Shown here: positions 1 to 11,300 of the stretch, in pieces
How the letters are laid out: each line of letters starts with the position of its first letter
Position numbering within the stretch: position 1 is the first letter of the stretch
NCBI GenBank assembly: GCA_015501605.1
Contig: JADNRZ010000017.1
Span: forward strand, 1-64,000
From: Panaeolus papilionaceus
Taxonomy: Eukaryota > Basidiomycota > Agaricomycetes > Agaricales
Direction: 5' to 3'
DNA length: 64,000 nt
Program-made: the position numbers and the translations under genes
The notes under the pieces: generated by a model
What the model was told of the DNA's origin: nothing
The model's input: only the letters and a program-made list of their open reading frames with translations
The model's database searches: none

Positions 1-1206
1 GAGTCAAGACTTCAATGCGGACATCGAAGTATTTGATCTCAGCCTCGAGATCAGCGACGGCGTTACGAGCACCCAGAGAAGAGGAATCGTCGAGACGAGT
101 CCTCTTGCCGAGCGACGAAGAACGGAAGGAGGGGAGTGATTTGAACTTGAGGAAAGAGGGAGATGTTAAGTCCAAGCCAGGAACCTCGGTATAGGAAAAA
201 AACATACTCCGGTTTGGCTGGACTAGATGAAGCGATAGATTTGGTCTGGACATTCAAATGAGTTAGTCTGGATTAAGTGGAAATAAATACTAGACTTACC
301 AAAGAGCTGCGAGACGAACCAGAAAGGACAGCAGAGCCAGGGTTACTGCTAGAGCGATGACCTTTGGAACCAGAGGATGAAGCAGATGCAGTGGGAGCGG
401 AATCGTTCGAAGGAGTGGTGGACTCAGTTGCTCCACTGGCATCTGACATGACAACGTCGTTGTCCTGAGTAATAGTAACCTGGGGGTCCTTAGGCGTAAC
501 GGAAATGGTGGAAACAGCCTTAGGGATGTTGATATCAACATCAGAGTCGTCTGCACCCTCTGGAACGTATTTCGGGGTCTTGGTACGAGAGCCCTTGGTG
601 CGACGAGTAGCCTAGAAGAGAATAAACAATATTAGAATGCAATTGTGACAGGAAGGAGAACTATGCTTACACTGTGACGGTCAGCCGCACGCTCGGTTGG
701 AATCGAGACATTAGCATCAGTGGCAGGATTGGAAGTGGGAGAGGAAGAAGTGTTGGAATTGGAAGTGGTGGAAGAATCGGTGGCCTTAGCGGCCTCGCGC
801 TGAAGGTGAATCGCCTTGGTGAACTCGGTGATTGCATGATAAACCTTGGGGAACTTGAAATCGGTGCCTTGATGGTGTGGCCCATGGTTAAATTCGGACT
901 CCAGGTCGTAGTAGAGATCGCGGATAGCAAAGATTGCGTCCACTTTCTCTTTATCGGACCAGAGCGAATCAACGTAGGGACGCCAGAGCAACTGAACGAT
1001 AAAATAGCCATCAGAAATTAATAGAGACAAAAATAAAGAAAGGAGAAACTCACTGCTAACTCAGCGGCAGAGTTCAGCCAGACCAGGCGCATGGAAAAGG
1101 CGGTGGTAGGAAGTTTACCACTCTTCCGATCAACATATGCCTTGGACATAAAGACCTTGACATCAGCGACAGTAGGGAGGTCAGTAGGAAGAGATGAAGA
1201 GGACAT
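1..1206 (-). CDS. Hypothetical multi-exon protein, 3' end outside the window
   Basis: Four exons in one continuous frame: 1206-1054, 991-671, 611-300 and 184-1, each ending in phase 0, with donors GTGAGT, GTAAGC and GTAAGT; coding continues past base 1. The protein starts MSSSSLPTDLPTVADV. An N-terminal conserved-looking block (WRPYVDSLW, DLYYDLESEF) is followed by a long Ser/Thr/Asn/Pro-rich low-complexity stretch, then a more charged segment (LEAEIKYFDVRIEVL) at the window edge. The acceptor of exon 4 has a good polypyrimidine tract and a CTAAC branch site. A TATA box lies about 75 bp upstream. I do not recognise the family. The neighbouring gene at 1433-2526 has the same strand, a similar start (MSSPP) and a similar promoter layout, so the two may be relatives or co-regulated; that is inference. 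Confidence 0.65.
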
Positions 1207-1281
1207 AGGGAAATGAGCTTCGAAATATCAATGGAACTGGACAAGGCGAGATGAGGAGGCATGGTGTGGCTGAACTGGGGG

Positions 1282-1289
1282 TCTTTATA
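1282..1289 (-). promoter_or_regulatory. TATA box of the gene at 1-1206
   Basis: TATAAAGA on the minus strand, about 76 bp before the ATG at 1206. Confidence 0.5.
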
Positions 1290-1432
1290 CCTCAGAGAAA
1301 TGATTTCGAACGAAATAACTTGTACTATTGGAGCTACGCTAGGGTACACGTCATCCTAGGGACTAAGACGAAGTAGCTACATGAAATAAAACAAGGAAAT
1401 TGGTCCGAAAATTGAGAGGTGGAGTCATAGGG

Positions 1433-2526
1433 TCAGTCGGCGCCGGAGACAAGGGGTTGTTGACATTCGAGACGAGCACGAGCTCGCCCTTGAGCTTGAT
1501 CGTGACGACGAGTTAAGGGAGCGGTTTGGTTTGTTGTTGGGAGTGTAGTGGTGGTGTTGGATCGTGCTGCTTCGTTGGACAGTTCGTACCACGATGGGAG
1601 CGGCTGAAGGAAGCGATGACTAGGTGAATAAGAGAAATATAGGAAGATAAAGACAGCAGTGAAACTTACCAATGATGCATCGCCCTGAGGAACCGGAGCG
1701 TTCAGAGCGTTGCTGAGGTTTGATTTGGACCTGTTAGAGGGAAACATAGCGATCTTGGATAAAATTGAAGCTTGAACAGCTTCGAAATCGCGATCCAAAG
1801 GAAGATGGTTGGATTTAAACCAGCCTCGAAGCTTTGAAAGACCCGTAGCGACGAACTTCCAGTCAGCAGGGTGGGAGCGGCGATTGTGGGGTGCTTCGAG
1901 CTCGTGTTGCTAGAAAGAAAGTGTTCAATGAGGAGAGCACAAAACAAAAACGAAAGACATACCAGGGCAGGAGTAAGGACGTGTACAAAGTCTTGAACCA
2001 GATTATGAGACCATAGCACGGTGAGCCGAAGGAAATTGGCATCAGCCAACCAGTAGAACGGAGGGGTATGAGCCGGAGTGCTTCGAGTGGCGAGAGATTC
2101 ATCTCCTCCAAGCCAACGACAGACTTGGAGGGACGATTCCGTCATCTCGAGACGAAACTGACCCACACCTTTGGGACAATTAGGGAGGCAGAGTAATTCG
2201 AGAGAATGCATGACAGTGGGAGGGGGAAGTTGAGGGAATAAAAGATGAAGTCGATCGAGGAGCGCATAAATAATCTTAGCGCGACCAGCGACTGCATCTG
2301 AGACAATATTGGGGTCATTGCGAGAAAGCTGAAACAAAATGGTGAAGCCAAGAGGCATACAACAGTAGGGAGAGAGACTTACCAGCTGGTAAGCGCTCAT
2401 GCTCAGCAAGTGCTGAACACGAGACGCTTCAATAACGCTCCCTATCTTGCGGAACGAAATGAGCTGCCAGGAAGTGAGCAGGTTGACATCGAGCGGTTCG
2501 AAAACAGAAGCAGGAGGAGAAGACAT
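1433..2526 (-). CDS. Hypothetical four-exon protein, 306 aa
   Basis: Exons 2526-2383, 2328-1963, 1909-1670 and 1603-1433, all joined in phase 0, give a 306-residue protein starting MSSPPASVFEPLDVNLLTSW. For the last exon the acceptor TTCCTTCAG at 1604 was preferred over an upstream CACCTAG, because it gives a clean end at TGA 1433. The protein has no obvious signal peptide or membrane helix. It has a hydrophobic N-terminal half and a Thr/Gln/Arg-rich tail. I do not recognise it. It lies head-to-tail with the gene ending off the left edge, about 230 bp apart. Confidence 0.65.
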
Positions 2527-2566
2527 TGTGCAGTTTGGTTTGGAATGGGAGGGCGGGTGCGCATGT

Positions 2567-2576
2567 CTTTTTATAG
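2567..2576 (-). promoter_or_regulatory. TATA box of the gene at 1433-2526
   Basis: CTATAAAAAG on the minus strand, about 40-50 bp before the ATG at 2526. Confidence 0.5.
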
Positions 2577-2891
2577 TAATGAAGCGCGCAGACCGAACTC
2601 TATGGAATGCATTGGAAACCGAGACTTAGGGTCCCGCACATAATTCAAATTTTCAAATCGGAGCTATCATTCGCTTAGGTCAAGGCTGAGGACAGCCTTA
2701 TTTTTGGTTGGGGGGAGATGATGACCCTTGCGGGTACCCAGGCCTTAATTCGCGCGATTTAAAAGTTAAAATAAAATAGTATTATTTAAGATACGAGTTG
2801 CGACTTGTTGACAGGTGTGAAACAAAACTAAAATACCTAACCTAAGGTCGCGCGTCTAATAATCCGGATACACAGAGGCATTGGGTGGGAA

Positions 2892-3688
2892 TGTGACGGA
2901 GCGAGCGTCCCTTTCACACGCCCACCTCCGTTTCAGACTGGTGACGACGCGGACCGACACCTAGCAACGATGCAGCGCTCGTGCATGAAGCAACACATCA
3001 GTAGAATACCAAATAAAGAAGAGACAATCGCGACGAGACTTACCTGGACCTTCAAATGACATCAGCCCAGTGGGAAGCTGACTAAAAGCCCCACCCACCT
3101 TTGTATGGGTCCAATGAAGCCGAGACGAAAGCTTACCAAGCTACATGGAGACACCCAATGAAATCGCGACGCCGAGACAACGATGAATAAGCAGCTGTGG
3201 AGCTGCCAATAGCGATGAAGGAAAACATGAGAACAATGGGATAGGGATGGAAACCGGACCTACCGAGATTAATCCGATGGTCCCGAGACAGGGGGAGCGA
3301 CAAGGTATATAAGGAGGGGGGGTTGCGGATCGAAGAAGCATCGAAGAACCAGAAGAAGAAGAAGCAGAAGCCGTTTGCGCGTTGCAGACACGTAGGATAG
3401 AAGAAATAGAAGTTTTCGTGCGGAGTGCGCGATTGAAGTTAGTGTGATATCAGAAGTCCTAATTTGGAAGTCAGAAGCCAGAGCGCGTGCCGCGCCCTAT
3501 TAAACTCAGAAATACCAACCAGAAGTCTAGCGCGACCTTTAGCGCCTGTTTGAAATTAATTTCATATTAGTTCACTCAGTTCTATTGTAGTCCAACACTC
3601 GTTTGTATTCCATTTTCCCCAGAACTAATTACAATTGTTTCTACTCTACCTGTTACTCGTGTGACTCGAACTTAGTGTTCTCGCCACA
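2892..3688 (+). mobile_element. Possible solo LTR of a gypsy-type retrotransposon
   Basis: The segment opens TGTGACGG and ends TCGCCACA, which are imperfect inverted termini of TG..CA type. It has a TATATAA box near 3306 followed by an A/G-rich leader and a T-rich 3' part. No clear target duplication was found and no second LTR or gag-pol lies in the window, so this is tentative. The rest of 2650-4200 shows no gene I can support. Confidence 0.3.
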
Positions 3689-4222
3689 CTTTTGTGGGTG
3701 GATTTAGAGCAATCGTATCATCATCACTCTAGCGTATACTTTGTCGGCTTCATCAGCGCTCATATTTGCAGGCAGAAACTGCGAGAGGATGGTTTGATCT
3801 TGTCTGATGGTGATAGTGACGGTGGTAGAGTGGACAAGCGGTCATCCATTCTGATTCGGAATGTCAGGTATTACTTGATGTTCATCAAATACTGTCACCG
3901 CAGCCCATTTGGAATCAATTCGTAGCTATTATTAGCAAGACTTGAGCATGCGTAGAATTTAATTCGAATCTTTATTAAGCAGCCAGTACAATGGCTTCAG
4001 GAACTATCTAGGGCAGTGGGCGTCGGAACGTATACTGAGCTGCGTTTTTCTCCAGCGACTTCGACTCAGTCATCTTCAATCGAAACCTCATACTCCACAT
4101 TTTGGACTTGAACAATATCGGTCTTCGAATAGCTGGTAAGGCCTCCATTATGGTCTCTTGCCTTCGTTCTCCGGTGCCCCATATCGATATTGACCTCTTG
4201 CAATCACAGATTTACTGAACAA

Positions 4223-7200
4223 ATGTCAGACGCATCGACTGCGGAGCACTCGAACCTTACAAATGTCGACAGCCGCGAGGATATCAGGAAGCGCCTAGAC
4301 GCGCATAAGCCAGAAATTTCTATTTTGCGAGGCAACGAATTCTGCAACAAAGAAGACTTTCTTGACAATGCACCTGAGAGCACACTGGACATCATTTCGA
4401 AAATATTCAAATCGGAGAGAAGCATCTATCAGGCAGAATTTCTCGGCAGGAAGGGGGAAGAAGAGCTCCTGACTGCAGTTAACACTGGATCTACAGCTGC
4501 TTTGGCGAATGCGATCGCCCTGGGTTCACTGGCCATCAAGTAGATGCAGCCAGACGTTCCTGAACGCGGCATCATTCTCAGCATGTTCGGCAGGACCCTA
4601 CGCTATTGCTGGCGCCTAACAGAGAACGACACCCACCTTGACGACACCATCTACTACTTCATGAAGACAGTGGAGCTTGAAAGTCCAGATGAGCCCAATC
4701 GAGCACTTCATTTGGACGACCTGGGGATGATGCTCTTAGAACGCTACACGCGTCATCACCAGGAAGAGGATTACACAGCTGCAACCGCCGCGTTCCAACA
4801 GGCCTCAGACCTACCGCATTCCGCAAAGCCATTATTCCTGTCTCACCTTGCCCGATTGCTAAAAGCAAAGGCGATGCATTCGGAGTCGCTTATCCGCCAG
4901 CAGCTCCTGGATGAGTCTCTTTCGACGCACTATCGGGCTCTACAGTCCGTCACGCCGCAGTATCGAGGAACCATGCAGATGCTCTACTCATATCTCGTCG
5001 ATGCTTTCGTCAACGTTTATGTCAACCGCGGCACAAACCCTCCTCAACAACTCGACACCGAAACTCAGGAACGCCTTCGTGATGCAAAGGAGGCTTGGAG
5101 GTTTTATCATGAGCTTGGCATATCGCTGCTCAAGCGTTATTTCAGCCAGTATTTGGAAGGCGATCTCGAGTTATCACTTGGATTTTTACAATCTGCACTC
5201 GCTCAGATGGAGAAAACGAACGCAAACACTGCAGTCGTTGACGCCACGATAGCCGAAGTCTTGGAACAAATGGCCATTTGCGACGGATCTCCCGCACAAT
5301 TTGCCGAAGCCATTCAGAGTGCAGAGAAAGCAATAAATGCCACCAACCCTGCCGACCCGTCGATGGCTGATCGAATGGCCACATTATGCGTCCTCCACCA
5401 CCGCGTCTTCGACCTGACAGATGACGTTCAGGCGATGAACAATGCCATCGAAACTGGGAACCGAGCTTTGGGCGCGTCCGGCTGCGATCATTTCAGATGG
5501 AAATTTCACCATCTCCTCGGCGTGGCACATGGCTATCGCTTCAAAGCAACAAGGAATACATCGGATCTGGAAGCATCAATCTCTTTCTTCGAAGCCGCTC
5601 TGAAAGAAGAGAAACTCGTTCCATTCGACAGAATGAACGCTCATCACGAGTATGCTCGAGCGATGTCCTTTGCTTATCCAGTGACGCAGAAGCAGGAGCA
5701 TATCGACACGGCCATTCATCACCACCAAAAGGCTCTTGACCTCTGTGCGGAAGATAGTCCCTCCATCGTTTTCTGCTATGAAGCGTTTTCGATCACCTAC
5801 ATGAACAAGTTCGAAGTAACGGGCGAGGCAGATGACATTCACAAAGCCACTTCTTACGGACTCCAGGCTCTCTCCAACGTAGACCGCTTTCCAGGCCGAG
5901 AGCGCAACCGTTCCAGATACCTCACCGGCTTAGGAAATGCGTTTTATGCCCAATACGACATGAGCGAACAAACCGCTGACCTCAACCAGGCGATTTTCTA
6001 CTATGATCAATCTGTCAAACATACGAGACCAACTGATGCCCGTTTCTTCAGTCGGACAGGCAGTCTATGTAGAGCATTGGTCCGACAATTCGCAGTGACA
6101 GAAAATTACGAGCATTTGGATGCGGTCAAGGATCGTATCCAATCGGCTCTGGCTCGAAACAGCCCCGCCCCTTCGACCTCTAATTCCACCTTTCTTCTCG
6201 GTATTCTTGGAACTGGATATCTCTATGCTTATTACCTCAGGGAAGACGGCATAGGCCGAACTACAGAGACTCTTGATTGTGCTATTGAGCAATTCGAAGC
6301 TGCACTCAACACGGGTTGCACTAACCCCTTGATGATCAACCCTCCCACCATAAATATGCTCAATGCGTCAATCACTCGGTATAGTCTGACCAAAAGTGAC
6401 GAGGACCTCGTCAAGACCGCCACTCTAGTTATGAAGCACATGCCCACCATCCAGCCCAGCCTCACCCGACACGAATTTAGCTTCTTAATCAAGAAAATCG
6501 CCGATTTCTGCACGCTTTTCTATCGCTCGAAGCAAATTTATCAGTTTGGATTATTCGCTGTGGCTATGCAAACCGCTGTCTCCATGAACCAGAGCATAAC
6601 CAACAGCCTTCGTCTGGACTCTGCGCTTGAAGCCGCAAGACTGTCTTATCAGGTCTTATCCGCCTTGAAGCCTGAAGGTGCCGCTCAAATCATTAAATAC
6701 GCTGCAGACCTTTTGCCAGCAACGGTCCTCATTGCTACCAGCCGTGTTGACCAACTTCGAGCCCTTAAACAAGTGGCCTTGCTTCCCAGCCTTGGAATAG
6801 CCTTTTATCTCGCCGGAAATCGCTCCCCATCTGATGCGCTCCAGATTTATGAACAGACGAGGTCTCTGATTTGGAATCGTTCCTTGGACCTGAAAGGGGA
6901 CATCAGCGAGCTCGAAGACAAGCATCCTGAGATGGCCGCTCGCCTCAAAGAGGTGCGAGCCAAGATGGATCGAGGCCCTTCCCAAGCTGTTATTGCATCG
7001 GAGGTTACAGCTCGTTCTCGATTAGCACAAACACGGTTGGCTCACGAATACAACGAACTGATTTCAGCCATTCGAAAGCAAGACGGATTCAAGGACTTCC
7101 TCGCCCCTAAACCGCCCTCAATCATCAGCGACTCTGCCAAAGAGGGACCCATCATTGTCCTAAACGCCACCCAATACCGTTCTGATGCGCTCCTCGTCAC

Positions 7201-8218
7201 ATCGTCAGGGATAACCAGCATTCCCCTTCCTAGATTCTCCCAAGATACTGCCATCAGGTTGGCAACTGACTTCCAATCCGCGCTTGACATGATGATCAAA
7301 GATCATACAAAAGCTGCAGAGATCGTGAATGAGGTGCTGATCAGCCTCTGGGACGTTGTAGCGGAACCGGTGTTAGACGCGCTTGGTCTCAAAGGAGAAG
7401 AAGGAGACCTCCCTCGAGTTTGGTGGCTGATGACGAAGTGGATATCGTTCTTGCCCATTCACGCAGCTGGGGATCACGCCAAAGCCAGGGCTACAGGAGA
7501 AAAATGTAGCGTTCTGGATAGAGCTATTTCGTCATACATACCCACATTACGTTTATTGGACCATGTACGCGCCTCCACTGCCCGTCTATCCGCAGCGCCC
7601 AAAAATCCACATTTCAATCAAGCACTTCTCGTTCAGATGCCCACAACACCAGGTCAACCCAGTCTCAGCAATGCAACTGCCGAAATTAATGCAGTTGAGA
7701 AGGTCCTAAGATCCAGTTTCCAGACAACCATCTTGACGCTTCCTAAACGTGCCGAGGTCCTCGCGCAGATGAAAACAGCTCGCATTGCTCACTTTGCCTG
7801 CCACGGTGTGGCAGAAGCGAAGGATCCGTCAACCAGCAAATTGCTATTGCATGACTGGAAGACCTCCCCACTCGACGTGCGCAGAATCATGGCTTCATCA
7901 CCGACGTGTTTAGAGTTCGTTTACTTGTCAGCCTGTGAAACAGCGTCAACCAAAGCCTCTAAGCTTCAAGAGGAATGCATCCATTTATCCTCCACGTTTC
8001 AGCTGGTGGGTGTGCCGTATGTCATCGCGACGCTGTGGGCAATCGAGGACGAAGTTGCTGTTGATATTGCAAAGAGTTTCTACGAGAATATCCTGGGTCA
8101 ATCAAACCAGCCAAACTTATCCCAATCGGCTCGGGTTCTCCATAATGCTGTCATGCAAGAGAGGAATAAAGGCGTGGAGGCACTGTTCTGGGCGCCATTC
8201 ATCCATTCCGGGGCATAG
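4223..8218 (+). pseudogene. TPR-CHAT protein interrupted by one in-frame TAG
   Basis: One frame runs from ATG 4223 to the stop at 8216-8218 except for a single TAG at 4541-4543. The stop lies inside a TPR unit: the helix ALANAIALGSLAIK before it and MQPDVPERG directly after it read as one repeat, so upstream and downstream belong to one protein. Downstream the ATG at 4544 would open a 1224-residue product. That product has many degenerate TPR repeats (about residues 1-800) and a C-terminal CHAT peptidase domain with its His (HFACHG, about residue 1083) and Cys (LSACETA, about 1131) intact. CHAT is a caspase-related cysteine peptidase fold, and TPR-CHAT proteins are very numerous in Agaricomycetes, where most lack known partners. 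The C-terminal catalytic part is otherwise undamaged, so this is either a recent nonsense allele or a gene that restarts at 4544. A 66-bp intron ending at the TAG is possible, but its donor (GTTAAC) is poor. Confidence 0.75.
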
Positions 8219-8399
8219 AATCATTTGTAAATTGAAATAAATAAAACACACATACTTTCTGGTCTGTGACGATGCTAATGATGACATGGTGATACATAGA
8301 CTGCCCGAACAGATAAGCGCTATAGATCCTAAAAAAACACCTGATTAACCACATAGATAGTAGAATAAGCTTAATGTCCATATCCTTCAAGTGAGATTA

Positions 8400-11300
8400 T
8401 TAATGTCTGGACGCGATCGCTCCCAGAAGAATATCGTAATCGATTTTGGCGGCTAAGAATAAAGTGATCAATACAACGTCTGGACGTGCGAATTCGTGGA
8501 AAGCTCACCTTTCAAGACGAGTTGAATAAACACTCTGGCCAGTTCAGGATGCTCGTTTTGCAGCCGACGAATGTCATCGTTGCTCATCTTCCACACAACA
8601 GCAGGGTATTCGACAACCACAGTAGCGTTCCTAGGAGAATCAGCCAACGCTGTCAGCTCTCCTGCTAAAGTCCCTGCAACCATCGATTCTTCGAAATGCT
8701 GAGCCGGATTTGGGAATTTGTACGAGGCCCGAAGAACCCCAGACTCGATGATGTAAAGACCATCAGAGGGTTCACCTTGCTGCCAAACGACGGTGTCCGC
8801 AGGCAGTGAAAGGCAAACTAAGTAGTCTTCGAGGGGACGGAAGAAATCTGGATCAATAGACCCGTATGACGAGAAAGCCTTGGACAAGGCATTTAGTGGC
8901 TCGAAGTTGTGCTCGGGTTCAATGCTGGAATAAATTTCTACGGCGGACTCAGAAACCTCATGTTCTGCTAAGTAGCCAAAAGCTTACCAGAGGCGATGGT
9001 ACGGTCACCAGCATCCCGCAAGTGAGATCTTCTTGGCGACCTAACGAAAGAGCCAACAAGTTGACTATAATGAATGTCGGCGTCCTGTCGTCCTGGCACA
9101 ACTAAAAAGACGGTTGTCAAAAATATGTCACAAATAGGCTCCGAATCTAACATACCAAATGGTGCGGTCGTCTCAACTTTGTGTGACTTGAACCAAGCCC
9201 GCAAGTAGGCATTTTCAGTCCCTGAAAAACCATGAGCAAAACTAGAGTAAAAGCGCAATCAAAAACCCAACTTACATTCCATAGCATCGCTGAAATTCGA
9301 GAACAACTCGACGCCCGGGGTACCAAGCACATCTACGCTTCTTAACGCCTTTCCAACGGTGGAGTTAAAAGAGAAACCACAGAAAACCAGTGTAACATGT
9401 TTGGCCGCCAACAGCCTCTGAATCCTTACAAACGCTTCAGCGGAGGACATGTCAACGCCCGCAACGAGCATGAGGTCCAAGACGAGGAATTGGATTGGAT
9501 TGTGTGTCCATGATGGGCCTTCAATCAGCTCGCGGATAGTTTCTTCAACGTGAGTGATAGTCCCGAAGAAGAGGAATCCTTGAATTTGAAGGTATTAGAA
9601 TATGTTTCAGTACGTTAAAAAGACGTTAAAATACCTTGCAGACGCAAAACCATAGTTTGCTTGGCCACTTCTTGGATATACGCGCGCTGAAGACTGGGAC
9701 GACGAACAGCAGACATGACTAAATCGCCCGTATACATAGCTCTGATACTCTTGAGCTGTGAATTTTGCACAACAAAGAAGAAACCTGGACACGCAACCGT
9801 TAGATATAATTCAAGTTGAAAGAAAAAAGAGCCACGTACAGCTGACGACAATGCCAAACAAAACACCGATTACAAAGTCCCACACCGTCATGCAAACCAT
9901 GATACTGGCAATAGTAACATATTCCGACCTTTCATATTTTAGGATCAGGAAACTGAATAACAGAAAAGGCACAGGAGAACGTACCGTGTAACACGGTGAC
10001 GGGTATCCCATAGCGCCTCCTTGACCAGGTCAATACCCAAAACAAAGATCAAGGCACCGACGACCATTACAGCTAAAAAAATGCGGTTGGTGTCAAGCTA
10101 CAACGAACAAAGCTTTCAACTCACGAATCAACGCGATAGGTCCGGTCCCAATAACCAATAAAATAGCGGTGACGACAGCCAGCAGAAAGCTCGAAATTCT
10201 GTTGTCGCCTCCGACCCGATAAAATCTATACCATTCAGGATAAGAAACCAAACCAAAAAGATAATCCAAGAAATGGAAGGCGCTTACAGCAATGTGTTAA
10301 CATAAACAAGATAATTTGGTCTAAAATGATCGTGTATCAGATGTCCGTTCCCGATAGCTTTTAAAAAAAACTTACACAGAACCGACAACCCCCGAAAGCA
10401 GGTTCGAATAGCCATGTGCGACTAGTTCTTTATTAGTGTCAACATCTGTGTTGAGAGAGACGGCTAAAGAAAAGGTGAATACGGTCTGAGCAGCTTGGAG
10501 CTCCATAGCTAGACGTACCGAGAGCAGGAACATTCAAAGGCGGGTGTAGGATGTTGAAAAACAAGAGAGCAAACTGGGTAGGCAAAGTAGCCCAAAGTGG
10601 TGCAAAGTGGACTTTGCCAAAGTCTATACATCCACCAAAAACAGTCAGAAAAAAACAAGGACGGTCTCTTTTCAAATTCTGAAGACAAGACTCACTGTAA
10701 TACGAGTAAAATTTATACCACGGCTCCTGCGCCGAATCTCCGATATCAAACAACCAACCAGCTGTACGAAGTTCGCCCAGGTTAAGATGCGCAGCAGCGA
10801 CGACGACATAGAATACAATAGGGATAACCAAGAAATCTACGCAACCAAAACCATCGTTAACTCCATGCTCAATGAACCCAGGTCAAGGAAAACACATAAT
10901 TTTACTCACAGGCAGGGAAAATCAACTGATGGTGGAATTTGTGTGTGATGAGACGCAATAGGACGGCCAGTGCCAATGGAAGGACCCAAAGGACGAGATT
11001 GTGTCCGTTGAGAAACATGAACTGCATCGTCTCCCATGACATTGTAATCTCGTCATCTGGAACACGTGTGCTTATTGCCAGGCTATTGGAATTTGAACGC
11101 GAGCAAAACGGTATTCAGGACCGAAGAAGCCGAGTGCGAATGTTGGGACAATGGAGACAGAGGGCGAGAAAGCCAGAAATGTCGACGGAGAGAGATAAGA
11201 GACACCCGAGGAATGGTAAAGGGACATGGTGAGAGATTTGTTTTGTTCGATGGAAGAAATGAAAGTCATAAGAGCAAATGAATAACTTAACAATGGGGTA

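Noticed and set aside
1425..1650. Alternative last exon of the gene at 1433-2526, from acceptor CACCTAG, ending at 1425
   Set aside because: Gives a low-complexity Ser/Arg tail; the TTCCTTCAG acceptor fits the polypyrimidine rule better and ends at 1433. The choice is not certain.
8968..8988. A 20-bp intron between exons 17 and 18 of the transporter
   Set aside because: Too short to be spliced; the acceptor at 8938 gives a 50-bp intron and keeps the frame.
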